Part shown: positions 21,300 to 34,561 of the stretch, piece by piece
Layout of the letters: each line of letters begins with the position of its first letter
Numbering within the stretch: position 1 is the first letter of the stretch
From: Coprinus comatus
Lineage: Eukaryota > Basidiomycota > Agaricomycetes > Agaricales > Agaricaceae
Direction: 5' to 3'
DNA: 64,000 bases
Assembly (NCBI GenBank): GCA_034638255.1
Contig: JAWPGT010000082.1
Span: 1-64,000, forward strand
The notes under the pieces: model-generated
The model's database searches: none
Seen by the model: only the letters and a program-made list of their open reading frames with translations
What the model was told of the DNA's origin: nothing
Position numbers and translations under genes: made by a program

Positions 21300-23685
21300 C
21301 CCTTCATTGGTTGAGTTAGATTGATTTGTAGGTGTAGTAAATAGGACTTAGGGATAGACTGGATCTATGAATAACGAAGGCGAAGGCGAAGACAATACTA
21401 TGAGCGAACAACCAAGAGACAAGGATGGTGATGGACGCTGCAGAGAGAAAGGGAGAGGGAGAGAAGGAGAGAGAAGCTCAGAGCCAAAACACTGTGGATG
21501 ATACCAAGTCCTTTCTGACAGGTACTGCCACAGAGAGATCCTGTAGGTCAAAACCCAAGAAGCGTGTAACCTAAGAAAAACGAAACAAAGGAATTGTAAC
21601 TGTGCAGCGGAGACATGCACCACGTTCCAGGAGGAATAAACTTTCTTGAAGTGATATCCGATGTTGTTGACCACATGTTCTAAACGAGCCAGCGTAGATC
21701 GAGTGAAGCAGAGCGTACCAGTTGCTGGTTGAGGGGAGACGTGATGTTGACGTAATGTCAAAGCGACACTCGAAGTACAGAAACGCGCTGACCAGGTCCA
21801 ATCATGTTGACCGAACTAGGCTCCTTCATCACTGCTAAAGCTCTCTTTCACTGATTGGAAGCACATCAAATCATCCGTCGCCACTTACATCAACCTTTCT
21901 GGGTGAGTTCATGCTGCATTTACTCAATCTAATGCTGAACAGAATCCATATGTTCAGTTGTGTGTTTTTGTACAGTGACTGACCATATCTTAACGGCCCA
22001 TGGAGTAGAGGTTATGCAAGAGATTCACCTCAAACAAATTAACTCCCAAGAACTACGGAACTTTGGCCGCTGAGTGCATGATACAAGCCATCGCTGAAAA
22101 CATCATCACTCCTCCTCAACAATACACACCCCCAATCACAATCACTTTCGACGAAATTTGCACCAGCTCACTGTGCATGCTGCTCACAGTAATGTCGCTT
22201 ATCGGAAGAAGGGGCTGGGATTGACTAGAGTCGAGGTGTTACAGACCTTAGAACTGGGAACTGAGATAGAGGCTCCAGGAATCGACACATATTATTATCC
22301 GGTGAGTTGTTTCTCGTTCGACTGCGTACTCCCAAAGCTCACTCTCGCTCTCAGTCAACAACATCACTTCAAATTTCTGTTGCAATCAGAGCTAGAATTG
22401 TGTTTCATGAACCTATGCTTCAAGCAAGTGAATTGCCAAGGTTATTATGGTGAACAAAAGGACCAGTAATATTTATCTTGTAAGTTCTTTCTTTCCTTAT
22501 TCCACACCATCGATCATCTTCACGTACTTTGATAAACATTTTTCATCTACAGGAACATCCAGGAAACCCCCTAAACTCGTGAAAAAGATACGTACGTTCT
22601 CAATCCTACCACAGAAAATAGATGTATCTATATCTTTTGTATATTCGGTTTTGTGGCATTGTCTATGATAAATCACGGAGAGTGTTAGCTGTCTCTTTTG
22701 ACATTGTAGAGATCGATAATGTCATTCCGCAAGAGGAGTGAAGTTGGTCTGTATGTACCCTTGAAAACGAGGTGAGTTTTATGTTTTTTCATATTCCATT
22801 TCCTGAAACGCATACCCATCTGACATCGTTTTAAAGTAACTCATTTCAATACTTAATGCGTATCACGATCTTTGATCGAATCGAGTGTCACTGACATTGA
22901 TTATATCCCGCCAACTTCTACGCCCTTCGACGACCCTCGTACCAAGAGTTCCGATACAGTACAAGACCATCTTCATCATCACGCTCTTCCTCAACTTTTG
23001 AATCAAACGGATTCAACTTCCTATTAGGAATCCAGTTTGGAGTGTTCCTTCATGTTGGTTGACCTAATTTAAGCTAAGCTACATATCACCCAATTTCGCT
23101 TATATATTCCTGACGGTGGTATTCAACAATGTCTCTTTCGCTGAGGGTTACAGGTACGACTCCTTTCATAACTTTAATTTCAATACACTCACGTCCCATC
23201 GTACTCACAAGGATTCCCTCAATAGTGATCTATGGCAACAACAAACGAGAAACAGCGCAACTGGAGTACTGTGTATCTTTGATACAAATCACGCCGCTAT
23301 TATAATTCATGGTGCAGCCTTGTAGTAGAAAGATGTACTTTGTTACATTAATGAATATGGTTGCAGAGAAGAGGTTTCAAAGAGGGAAACAAGGACTATG
23401 TCGGTGTGCGAGGCGGATACGATAAGTATGTAGAAGGTATCGGTTTAGTACAATACCTTTTTCAATGACTCCTGTTTCATTCCTTGTTTCGTTAACTTTC
23501 CAATGATAAGTATATCATCTCAACTCCTTGAGAATCAAACATATATTCACTTATTGTGAGAGACAATTACATATATTGGTGTTAACCTCTCCTCCAATCA
23601 TTACTATAAGAGTCCAAAGAATAAATCATGTCACCCCGTCATTCTGACAATTCGAATGTTTTCGGAGAACCACCAGACTGCAATA
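21300..23685. other. Duplicated region, no recognised gene
   Basis: It matches 34562-37030 closely. Short open frames occur on both strands (for example about 21348-21800 minus and 22040-22470 plus), and exon-like segments with GTGAGT/GTAAGT donors lie near 22300, 22480 and 22770 on the plus strand. None resembles a family I know. A decayed plus-strand gene is possible but not supported. Confidence 0.4.
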
Positions 23686-26678
23686 TCATGTTTCGTTACA
23701 CAGATTCTGTTCCAACACGAGTGGTTGAGCCTGAGGACCGGTCAACTCTTCGGCATGATAATGTGTAGACAAAGATGGAGTCGATGGAGTTCTTTGTAGA
23801 TCTTGTACCGCAGAGGGCAATGCTTGGTTTACGGTCCCAAGACCAACGCCATCTGATTGTGAGGAGGGAGTGATAACATGTGAATCTTGACTGGTGGATG
23901 TCTCGTTGGGAAGAGGTGATGTGGGCCGACTGGATGCGAAAGTTGAAATCACATTCGTGGCTGGTGGGATTGTTGGCCTAGCAGGCACAACTGAAATGCT
24001 ATTAGATGAATGTTGTTCAAAATCTTGCGATGATGAAAGAACCGGTGAGACTGCATTTCGAGCACCAACGCCCGATGTCGTAGCTGTTTCGTGAAAATTG
24101 TAGGATTGCAAGGGAGCCGGCAAGGAGGGTGTAGTAGACATGGGCAGAGCTTCAGTAGAGTATATTGCTGGAGTAACTTGGTCAGTTATTCCATCGTGTA
24201 AGTCTGTTTCATGAAATTTGTTAGATTGCAGGGAAGCTGACGGAGAAATGATAAGATTCGGTGTAGTGGCCATAGGTAGATTCTCAGTAATATGTGTTGC
24301 TGAAACGATTTGGCCAGTGTCTTTGACTTTGAGTAGACTGTTAGATATATTACGAGAGATAAACTTGCGACATACTAGAAGTGGATATATGCTCAATTTT
24401 TCCTGATGCTTCACCACCAGACTCAACAACCTCATGAATTCCCCATACCTCGTGAATTCCCCATACCTCCTTCAATCTCACATTGAAGTTGTCTATCACA
24501 GCCCATACAGGCTCCAGGTCTTCATTGTTGTTAGGATCAGGTAGTGTGTGTGGAATGGTGAAGTGTCTTGGGTGCAGGACAGAAAATATTGAGAGCGAGT
24601 GTTGAGCGCGTTCATCTGCAGCAGAGAGTATTGCGTTGAGGGTTGTTTCGATGGAAGGGAGTATACTGGATAGCCCCCATGAGTGTTGTAGGATGTGTTT
24701 AGTGTAGAGAAATATGACATTCAATGATCTTTCTTTGTCAATGAGATGCTTCGAGGCAAGGTCTTCTATAATTTTAAGGAAATGTTCTGCAAACACTGAG
24801 GAGTAACGGTGGTCAGAAAGAGCTGGCAGAGTAGATGAGAAGACGAACAAGAGTCAATAAAGCATTCATCACACTTCACAAGCAACCTTTGAAGTATTGG
24901 TACAACATCTTTGTAGTGCACAGAGTCGACAGAACAAAAGACATCGTTGAATATCCAGACCAAGGCTACACACCAATGCTCTGAGCTGAGCTTATCCCGG
25001 AGTTTGTTGCAGAGATGACGTATGTGAGGAAGTGATCGAGTGGTTGGACGCTTGCACAGTTCAACCAAAATGGAAATTGTCCTCTCCCAACGCCAAGAGT
25101 TTTGATCGATCACATGACAGGTAACAGCAACAGCATTCTCTGGAGTAACCCACGTATTCTCAGAACTCGTCAAGCCAGTAGCAATGTCTACTAAGAGAGC
25201 TAGACCAAATATTATTAAAGGAATATATATAGCATATATAGGCATTACCTCTTCGGGAATCATAGTCCATATCACCAATGGATTTCTCCAAAGCCGAAAT
25301 ATCTGACAGAGGTGCAGGGTGTTCCAAAGAGACAGGTGACCTATTCCATTCCACCGTTGCTTCAATCGCTGCCTTCGCACGAATCTTCCGGATAATTTCA
25401 GTGTCATTGAGGTTATTATCTGCTTTAAATGATGTCAACAACGCTTGCTCCTCCCAATTCCACTCGAGATCGGCAGGCGTATCCTTCGCTTTCAACTTCA
25501 CCCGTATCTCATGGCAAGAAGCAAATACCATGCAAGAGTATGCATCCAGGGCAACTATAGTCACCTGTCTGTACTCGCGCGATATCCACAATAATGATTG
25601 AGTTATTGTTTCCACGCTCCCTGCTTTCTCTTTCCACCTTTTCACACCATTCGTATCATAATCCAACCAACTTCTGATACCCTTCAATGTGTTCCAGAAG
25701 TCCGATTTCATCTTCAATAGTGGCAGATTGGTGATAAGGAAAAAAATCTTTTGCAGGATTACATGAAAAAGCCATGATTGAGGTGATCGATATGGACAAA
25801 GGACCGGTCGAGGTAACACCTGGTCATTTGCACGAGTTGATTTTCCTACAAGGAAGAGGAACTGGCAGGTCGGGAGGACTGTGGTACAGACAATAAATCC
25901 ACCAGATAGAGCAACAAGGAACGTCACAGGTCCAGAGGCAAGTGACTTTGATTCCCATTGCGAGACCATGAACCCAACGAAGAAGAGACCAAGCGCAATC
26001 AGTAGGAAAAGTGGTAGCATATTGAGGATGATCAAAACACCCCACTTCCGGAGACTCTCATGACGTTGATGTTGTAGAAATAGGTCCTCTTTGTTTGACA
26101 CACCTGTGATATTCCTACTAAACTCTCGCAGCCATTGTAGACACAGAATCCCTCCCAAAACCGCAACAAGACTAAGCGCAAGGCTGACAGAGAACAACAC
26201 GTTGATACGCTGAGAGTAGATGGAAGGCGTCATTTCGGGGTTGAGGGGAATAGGAATATTTGCTTGTGGATTTGATTGATTGTTCAGTTGCAGGATGATT
26301 GTTCGTAGTAAAAGTACTGTCATCTCTGCTGGATCTCCCTGTATTGTCCTGGCGGCTTCTATGGTAAAAGCGGTGACAATTGCCGAAAAGAGACCAGCCT
26401 GTAAAAGATTATCATAAGTATATTTTACGATGTCAGAATTAAGGCTGCTTACAAAAATGAGAAGATTATGCAATTCTTCTGTCCAACTCTCGTATGTTTC
26501 CTTTGTCAAAGCCTCTCCCTTCCTGTTTAACCCTTCCCATCGTTTCGCGTCGGCGCCCTCATCCAGAACCTTCAAGTTCTAAACATACATATATTAGTGT
26601 TTATAACATGATTCTCCACCGAACTTGACTTACAGGATCTATACCTTCAAATGCTATATTCCTATTGTCAGCAATCAT
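23686..26678 (-). pseudogene. DUF6535-type four-TM membrane protein, copy A, frameshifted
   Basis: ATG at 26678 begins exon 1 (26634-26678, MIADNRNIAFEGIDP). Exon 2 is 26453-26578, and exon 3 starts at 26398 with AGLFSAIVTAFTIEA. Introns are 26579-26633, 26399-26452 and 25191-25248, with consensus borders. Four hydrophobic helices follow: AGLFSA..., INVLFSVSLALSLVAVLGG, WGVLIILNMLPLFLLIALGL and VTFLVALSGGFIVCTTVLP. This fits the DUF6535 family, abundant in mushrooms and of unknown function. Near 24838 a 2-bp gain relative to copy C shifts the frame. An 18-bp tandem duplication near 24435-24470 doubles the EVWGIHE segment. The C-terminus is Ser/Thr/Pro-rich and ends at 23686. Confidence 0.75.
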
Positions 26679-27240
26679 ATTTATCAAATAAAAGGAAACT
26701 GGACAGTGGCGTGGTCAGGACATTCATTCTAATTGAAGGCAATTACTACAATGTACCATACGATGGCGAGGCATAACAAAGATGTTCGCTGTTATTCAAG
26801 CAAGGTGGAATCAAAAGTTCAAGATGGGGGCGGTTAGAGAGCACTAGCAACATCATTATTCAGTCTTCTCTTATGTAGTAACACACCAGTTTGAATACGT
26901 ACAGATCTAGATGTTCAGCGTCTACCAGTAAATCTAAAACGCATTCTCTGGAAAGACATCTATGAATATAGTTACATAGTAATGGTTCTAATATTGGGGG
27001 GCTCCGCTGTGCGAGATTGCTGGAATGAGAGAGTGGATCAGATTTTCTTCAACCATTGTTGCTATTCGGGTCAGACACCCATGCGTTGATTTAGAAACAC
27101 TCAGCGTGCGCTTAGCACGACGAGGCTGATAGCCAATCATTGCTCGAGCATATGTTCAGAAGCATCATAGTACTTACCAGGAGACACATTGGGGCCATAG
27201 TAGATACATATCAATCATTCAATGTTCAAACGTTCAACAG

Positions 27241-28139
27241 CAACTGTCACAAAAATTACACACACACACAACCTTATACATGCTGCAGGATACAGTAGTC
27301 TTCATTGGAATACCTGGTACACGTGCCTCGGACTACCAGATAGTAGTCGGTGTTCCAAACCACTCTCCAATCAGTATGGGGGATATCGATCTTCGGTGTG
27401 TAGCTTCCTTAACCGGGTAACCCAGTGTGTGTCATTTGACATGGGAATCATTTAAATTTACGCGATCCTTCTTACATTTCCAGGTTAAACGCAACTGGGA
27501 TAATCTGGGATGAGTTTTCACATCATCATCGAACTCAAGCTAGATCCTTCTGTATGAAACTAAACCAACCAGCCTTGACTCTTACCAATGGGCTTTCTTA
27601 CAGGTCCAAAAAGACTGTCAGCGCCAGGTCAGCGCCCATAGGGTGAAGCAGAAGAGTCGTCTTTGGTTATGACGTGATGAGTTGATGCATCAACAACAGG
27701 ACTAAAATAGATCAACTTGAATGGTCACAACGTCGAGGAAGAAACTCGACATGTAGGCACTGAAAACCTAGAAGTGCACTGACTAGTTTACAAGGTTCCT
27801 CCATTGGCAATTTTATTACGATAAGACACTAGTACCAAGTAGTGAGGACCTGTGGCCACATTGTTCCCCAACACCAACAACATAGATCACGTTTTGGAAC
27901 AAAATCTGGAACTGTTGCTACCCGAAGTTTCTGAGAGACGGAAACACTGACAAGAGTATAAAGCACGTCCTTTTCATTTCTATTTTACGACTCTTTCAGT
28001 AGATTGGCCGTGTATGGTTTGGGTAACATTCCTCAGTGTGATCGGTGGATATATTTGAACTATAGTCTATTACTGTATCAGTGCTCTCTATTCCCCCTTT
28101 CTCTTTTTGTCGCCACTCCATAGTGTAGTACGCTTACTA
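27241..28139. other. Single-copy spacer between duplications A and B
   Basis: There is a short (CA)n run near 27257. No gene, RNA or mobile-element terminus is recognised. Confidence 0.4.
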
Positions 28140-28723
28140 TACTCGTTCTACTCAAGTGGTACCTCCATCACGCTATGCTCCTCCCAAATCCCAAATCCAA
28201 CCCTTCAGGCCTCAGACATTTATCCAACAAGCCAATCACAATACACATAGTTCTCCTAGACTCGCTATGGCATTATACGCTCGTGAGCGTAGTTGAGAGA
28301 GGTCATATTGTTGGAGATAGAGCCACCCCGAAAATTACTCAAGGGTTATAATATTCCGAGGCGAAGTCTGTGGATTTATTTGCAGTGGCCGAGGCAAGAC
28401 AGAAACAGAGCGTACACCAACAACTTGAGGAACCATAGAATTTCACGAATGTTGATGTTATAAAACGACGAAAGCGCACTGTGACATTACAATCAGCCTT
28501 CTTTCCTTTTCTTTCTTGTCCAAGTACACGTTACTTTTGCTCGACAATCTCATCATCCACTACCATATACTCATCACCATCCAAACCTCACTGATAACTG
28601 GCCTCCAACAATTCCAAGCTCTCCGTCATAACCATTCCAATAAATTCGTTTTCTCCCATGTCACAACTATTCTCTGCAGAACCATTAAAGGCACCTTGGC
28701 ACAGAAACGGATATTCAAGCACA

Positions 28724-30599
28724 TCAGTAGTAGTTGAAGTGTCCTTGTATACCTTGAGACCTCAGACTCTTGCGAATGTAATTCAGAGTGGATTCCATCG
28801 CTCGTAAAGTTTCCATAATTTGATGATTATGGTGCTGGATATCAACCACAGACTCCGCACCTATTAATACTCCCTCGCTTTCCATTCCTCCCGACAATGA
28901 AGGTTGTGAATCAAAATCGTTGCTATCGCCATGGGATATTTCGGTGCTCCCACTGGTAGTTGGTTGAACATTTGGGAGGAGCTTGAATCGGCCTTGCCGA
29001 ATACCAGACAGGTGCTTTCCGAGTTCCTCGAGTAGTAGTAGATCGAGTTCGACGACCTGTGGAAGTCGTAATAGTTTGAGTATTGTGTAGAAGGTTACTA
29101 CGAATACGCTTGGATGCGGTGTGTGACCCGATGGCTTCAACATCGGTTTCTGTGACTAAATCTTCACTTCTGATTTTGAGGTTGATGCATCACCAGTACG
29201 GATAAAGTTTTGAGGTGCAGGTCTCTTCTGGCGTACACAAACGAGCCTAATATTTTGACTTGAGTTGCATTCACCATCACCCTTGTATTCTGATTCATCT
29301 TCATCGGGTTCAACTTTAACAAAAAAAAATGAGAACCGCATCAGAATGTGAGAAATGTGAAAGATGACGAACGTGATAATATTGGTTTCAGTCTCTTTTT
29401 TCTTTCTCCGTGAGCATTCCCATATTCCATTCTATCAACACCCTTTCCTTTTGAGGTCACAGCAACCAGGATCGCCATCGCTATATTTGTGTAATATGAG
29501 CCTGAGCAGACCACGGTGGCAATCCAACATGACTAACACGAACACCACTTCCTCTAGGAGGAACGAGTTTCACAAAATAATCATACTCCTTTTCCTCCAA
29601 TCCCAATTTCTCCATGATCACCCTCTTTCTGAAAGCTTTCGTACGTGAACAACTACGGTGTGTTACAACACATAATTGACATCGTATACTTCTACGATCA
29701 CACTCAACTCTATAGCCTGGTTGGATAGTACATGACTCGCAAATCTAGAAAAATAAAAATAAAACAAAATTCAATGACAGCACCAGAAAGAGCGTGTCAG
29801 AAATTTCACTTACATATTCCGGATCTCCGCTATTCAACCCCTTCAACCACACCTTAGAACTCTTTTGGAACTTGGAATCCATACGCCCAAAACGGTAACC
29901 TCTGTCCATACTTCTTGTTGCGAGCCGTATCAAGCTCATCAAAATAACAGGCAAATAAACGATCCTTGTTTGCACTAAGGAGTTCTTCTTTCCAGAACCT
30001 ATCTGTGTCCAACATATCCTATCACCGTGACACAATTCATATGTCCATTAAAAAGAGGAAAAAATCAAGTCTGAAAAGCGCACACACCTTTGTAAGAAGC
30101 TTGAAACACCACCAGTAAGATCTTCGAGCACTTCACAACTTACAAGTCTGTCCACCATTCAAAAACGAATAATTTCCATGTAGTTTTGCGTAAGCCTTTT
30201 CAATGAGTAGAACCTAGGTCTCTCCTAAAGATCCTGAACGGGAAAAATATCAGGGTTATCAAATATTTGTGTAGTTTGATGAACATCTGCAGGAGTAAAT
30301 GAATATTCAGAACGTCGAATTATCCCATACAAGCATCAATTCTTATCATTTTCGAGGTCGAAATCGATATCACTACATTTGTATACAACAAGGATTAATT
30401 AGCATTTGGATAGAAAAGATACAAGAGAAAGATACGGAAAGCACGCACCGGAATTTTCGGTTCTTCGAACGACAATCTTTATTAATTCTTTCAACCTTTT
30501 TGTAGAAACATCAATTGCCTTCTTCAGCTCTGATGTGACCAACAACCCAGGCTGTTGTTGTGCAAACGATACCATATGTAGAGTAGTTGCTGTAGCCAT
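28724..30599 (-). CDS. Uncharacterised Cys-cluster protein gene, copy B
   Basis: A possible start is ATG at 30599 (MATATTLHMVSFAQQQPG) with a GTGCGTGC donor about 145 nt later. A second exon (about 29812-30020) encodes MDSKFQKSSKVWLKGLNSGD. The central exon (about 29560-29740) encodes ICESC..QPGYRVECDRRS.RCQLC, then RTKAFRKRVIMEKLGLEEKE. An acidic segment lies near 29280-29320. The C-terminal exon (28724-29143) has LDLLLLEELGKHLSGIRQG and a helical end. B keeps the most complete frames of the three copies, though splice sites are uncertain. Cys spacing suggests zinc binding; no function is known. Confidence 0.4.
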
Positions 30600-32454
30600 C
30601 GATTAGTGGTTCCACTGTAAGGAATACAACTGAGTTATGAGCACAACCTTTTATGGGGCTGTTCGTTGTGATGACAGCATGTTTTGACGATCAAACCAAA
30701 CCCTTAGTAAGAGCCTGAAGCGCTATATAGCGAGATTGACTTCCCAATTGTCGTCAGCATACATAGAGCACATCGAAAAAAAAACATTTTGTCTGGGAGT
30801 GAACTATGATAAGACGGTGTAAAAGCAAAGCCCCGAGTTTGGGAATCTCGGATATGAAGACAAAGCCTTCAGGCGATAAATTATGAACCAGTAGAGTCGT
30901 GACAGGGTAGTAACGAAGAGCAAGACATGTGGATGTAGTAGGAAGATAACAAGCACAGATAGAGTGAAGCATACTAATAAATGTTGGGAATAGAGGGTTG
31001 TCATTGACATAACGACACATGGGCACTAGTCAATTGATCGGCTATTAAGAAACAGTAGAGCAATAATCATCATGTCGAGATGCGTGGTAATAGCATATTC
31101 TAATTCATCTTCATCTTCGGACTCAGATTCGCCTTCTTTTGAATGAGAATAAGAACTGTGTCAAAAGGAGCGAGATGTGAATCTGACGGACTTGATAATA
31201 TTTGTGCTGGTCTCATTTCGTTCTCCACGACCATTCCCACTTCCACTCCTATTATCATATCCCAAGAAAGAGAGAAAAACCGAGAACCAGAACACGGGGG
31301 ATTATACCAAGCCCTTTCGGCATTAACAGGTACTATCGATCGTTAAACATTCCATTAGAACCTCTGAGAAATCCTGGAAGTCAAAATCAAAAGAGAAGCA
31401 ATGTTGAAGCAATCTAAGATGAAAGACCGAACAAAGAAACTGCAACTGCGGAGTGCGCAGCGCATACGTGCACCACGTATTCCAACAGGATTCAAGTAAT
31501 ACCCGTTGAAAGATCATTGACTCGACTTCCTTATGACTCCTCTATACAACGTGGCAACAGAAAGCGAAACTCGTGGCGATGGTCACTGCGGAAAGAGATG
31601 CCTTAAGGGTTGGAGAATAGGGTGACATGTTGAGCGGGGTTATTGTTGGATGAATGATGTTCGGGATCTTCAAATATTCCAGTATCGATGACACTTTTAA
31701 TGCTACGGATGTCTTTATGTGGTTCTAGTGCATTATCAATATAGCTGAATATAAAAGACAGGCTCGTGACATACCAGTGCTCCATATTTTCGTATATTAA
31801 ACCTTCGACAAATGTCTTGTGAAGTCAGGAATCGATAGAATGTCATGCAGACAATACGTATGACGCGAAACAAATCCAATATGCCAGGCACGGAGCACTT
31901 GTGAATTTCTCATTAAAGTCATTGACCATTGTGGCTGGCCTTTGTGTTATCACCACCGTACTATGACAGGATACAGAAAATGTAGTAGAGGTGGAGCTTG
32001 AAAAGGTATGCTGATGTTGTGTTGAGTACATACACGTACTGTATAAACGGCATGACTCACAATAATACTAGTCCTTCCTAACCACAATGCATGCATCATC
32101 TACTACGCCATCCAGATATCCAAACGATAGCATACACGACCTGTCCAAGTACGGTTCCAATGTGCATCCTATGCTTGGAAGCCACGGCAAGTACGGGAGT
32201 ATTCAATGCTCAAACAAGCGAAAGTGCCTAGAGACGCGGTAGACTAGCAGCAAAGAGACGTGTGGATTCCAGAGGAAGGCCAAATCTATGTCAGAAAGGA
32301 CAGATAGCGCAGATCGAGTGAAGCAGAGGATAAAGTGTTGGGAAGTGAGTGAGGTTTTGGCTATGACGTGATGTGATGGACTAAAATAGAACGATGGCCA
32401 GAAATGTTGAGTGAAATACACTTGTTATGCTCGAACTGTACCTCATGATTTTGA
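30600..32454. other. Diverged duplicated DNA without a recognised gene
   Basis: This is the right part of copy B. Fragments resemble the 21.3-22.0 kb segment of copy A, but open frames are short and conflict between strands. A GAAAAAAAAAC run lies near 30776. Confidence 0.35.
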
Positions 32455-33225
32455 TTTCAAGTCAAATCTCTACTTCTCTAAACCCCCCACAAAATGCACT
32501 GAATATCAACAAGAAGTCTAGGTATTGTTCCAATTTATGTTAATGACGTTCTCTCTGCCAGAGTCACCATATACGTCGCAACCTAAGTCATATTGTTTTT
32601 CTTGAAGTATCCTAGAACGCCAAGCAGCGCAATAGTTGTTAAGAGATGTCACCATGCCTCAGTTGCACCATCCTCCCCCAAAATCAAACCACTTGGACTC
32701 AGACATTTATGCAAGAAGCCAACCACTCGAATTCAGACTTTAGGAAAGAATGCGATCATTAATGTTACAAAATGACGGAAACACACCATGATATTACAAT
32801 CAACCCTTCTATTCTTTTTTTCTTGACCAACTCGTGGACACTACTTTCGCTCAACAATCTCATTATCCGCTATCATATACTCACCAATTCTCCGAACCTC
32901 GAGGACTATCTATGAACTACATTAGTATCCAATAACCTCCAGTTCTCCATCGTCACCATCGTTCCAGTCAGCACATTTTTCTCCTATGTTCTGATTATTG
33001 TCTGCAAATCCATTAAGAGACAAAGGTTCAACTAAGTTGGTAGTTGAAGCGTTCACGGATACCTTGAAACCCTCACAAATATCATTTTCAAAGTTACTTC
33101 CATCACTCATAATGCTTCAATAATTTGTTTCATAAGAATAGCGATACTAGTACCAGAGGGACCAACTTGAACTACCCGATCAACCTCAGACACTGCACAT
33201 TTTGATGCTCCTATCCCATCCATTT

Positions 33226-34561
33226 CTACCAACAACATTGAAGGTTTTGAAGCAGGTTATTCAAGTTTGCTATTGTTGGCGCTCCTAGTAGTCGAACATT
33301 TATATTCCCGAGGCGACCTTGAATCATTCCTAACCGATGGTTCCTCGAGTAGTCGTTGGGGTCTAAGACCATGAACAGAGAAAGTCGTGGTAGTCCAAGT
33401 ATTACATTGAAAGCTACGATTTCGTTTGTATCCTCTGCAAGAGCCGATGGCTTGGATGTCGGACTCTGTGACGAATCTTTAGTCCTGAAGTTTGATGTTG
33501 ATGCGTCACCGGCACCGATAAAGGGTTGTGTCTGACCTATCCAATGCAATCTTTTGATTTTCTTTATCAGAGGCGGATTCACCATCATTTTCGTCTCGTG
33601 TTCTAGTTCATCTTCCTTCGACTCAGCTTCCATCTCGGATTCGGATTCAACTTTGAAAACCAGAATGAGACCCAAAATCAGGATCAGATTGGATATTATG
33701 TCAGAAGGAGAGAAATGCCAGTGTGAAGCCGATGAACCTGATAAGGTGTCTTTTTTTCCGAGTCGTCTCCACGACCATCCCCATCCCCATATTCCTTTCT
33801 ACCAGTACCTTTTCCTGTCCTCTTGGGTCTCTTCCTCATCAAAACGGAAGTCGGAGGTTTCGCAACCGGGTTTGTCACCTTCATAGTAATAAGTAGACTG
33901 CAGTCGCAATCCAACACCAGTCCTAGTCTCAGTTCCGGTCACCTGTTCTAGAATCCTCATCCTCATGAATACCAGTACCAACGTGACCATCACAAACACC
34001 ACTTCTTCTAGGTGGAAGAAGTTTCACATGGTAATCATACTCCTTTTCCTCCAACCTCAATTTCTCCATAATCATTCGCTTTCTAATAGCATGTGTACGC
34101 GAACAAACACAATATCTTTCAACACATAATTGACATTGTATACTCTTACTCTTACATCTGATTCTAGAACCTGGTTGAATCATACATAATTCGCAAATCT
34201 AGAAAACCAACAAAACAAAAATTGAGTATGAGACAAGATGTGTAAGTAAAATTGCTCAGATACTTAAAAGTAACTCACATATTCCGGATCTCCTTTATTC
34301 AACCCCTTCAACCATATTCTAGTGCTCTTCTGAAACATAGAATCTATATATCCAAAGGGATGCCTATAAAATTAAAAAAAGCTCGGTCCAAACATCAGAC
34401 GCTAAATCTCGACTTCGGCTCTTAATACTGCCAGTGTCAAGTTGATCCGCTTCAGACTCGTCATCCATGGCTTCCTGAACATTCGAATGAGCCACGACGT
34501 GTAGATGAACAGGAAAAAGGACATGTGAAGGAGGTGAAAGTGAAAGTGTGGCGGTAGGTGG
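33226..34561 (-). pseudogene. Uncharacterised Cys-cluster protein gene, copy C
   Basis: The central exon (about 33990-34200) is identical to copy A in the ICELC...QCQLC cluster and the RKRMIMEKLRLEEKE segment. The upstream segment near 34270-34360 encodes MFQKSTRIWLKGLNKGDPEYV. The downstream frame at 33226-33675 is open for 149 codons and holds the acidic SESEMEAESKEDELEHE stretch. The middle part (33700-33990) is broken. It is probably a decayed paralogue. Confidence 0.4.

Larger units (their letters stand above)
19800..27240. repeat. Segmental duplication copy A
   Basis: From about 19800 (TCTCTACTTCTCTAAAC) to CGTTCAACAG at 27240 the sequence is repeated in direct orientation at 32455-40091. 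From about 20700 onward the two copies are nearly identical. Copy A lacks about 690 bp present in C (32537-33225). Its right end is an unoccupied version of the site where the E3 retrotransposon sits in copy C. Confidence 0.85.
28140..32454. repeat. Segmental duplication copy B, older and diverged
   Basis: Parts match A and C. 28140-28900 resembles 32600-33100; 28900-29900 resembles the Cys-cluster gene of A and C; 31280-31520 resembles 21480-21650 and 34740-34930. Similarity is lower than between A and C, and the DUF6535 half is missing. B therefore stems from an earlier duplication. Confidence 0.6.

Noticed and set aside
22040..23430. Possible plus-strand multi-exon host gene in duplication A (and 35300-36720 in C)
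   Set aside because: Some exon-like pieces have donor-like borders, but frames do not join and no family is recognised, so it is left as unassigned duplicated DNA.
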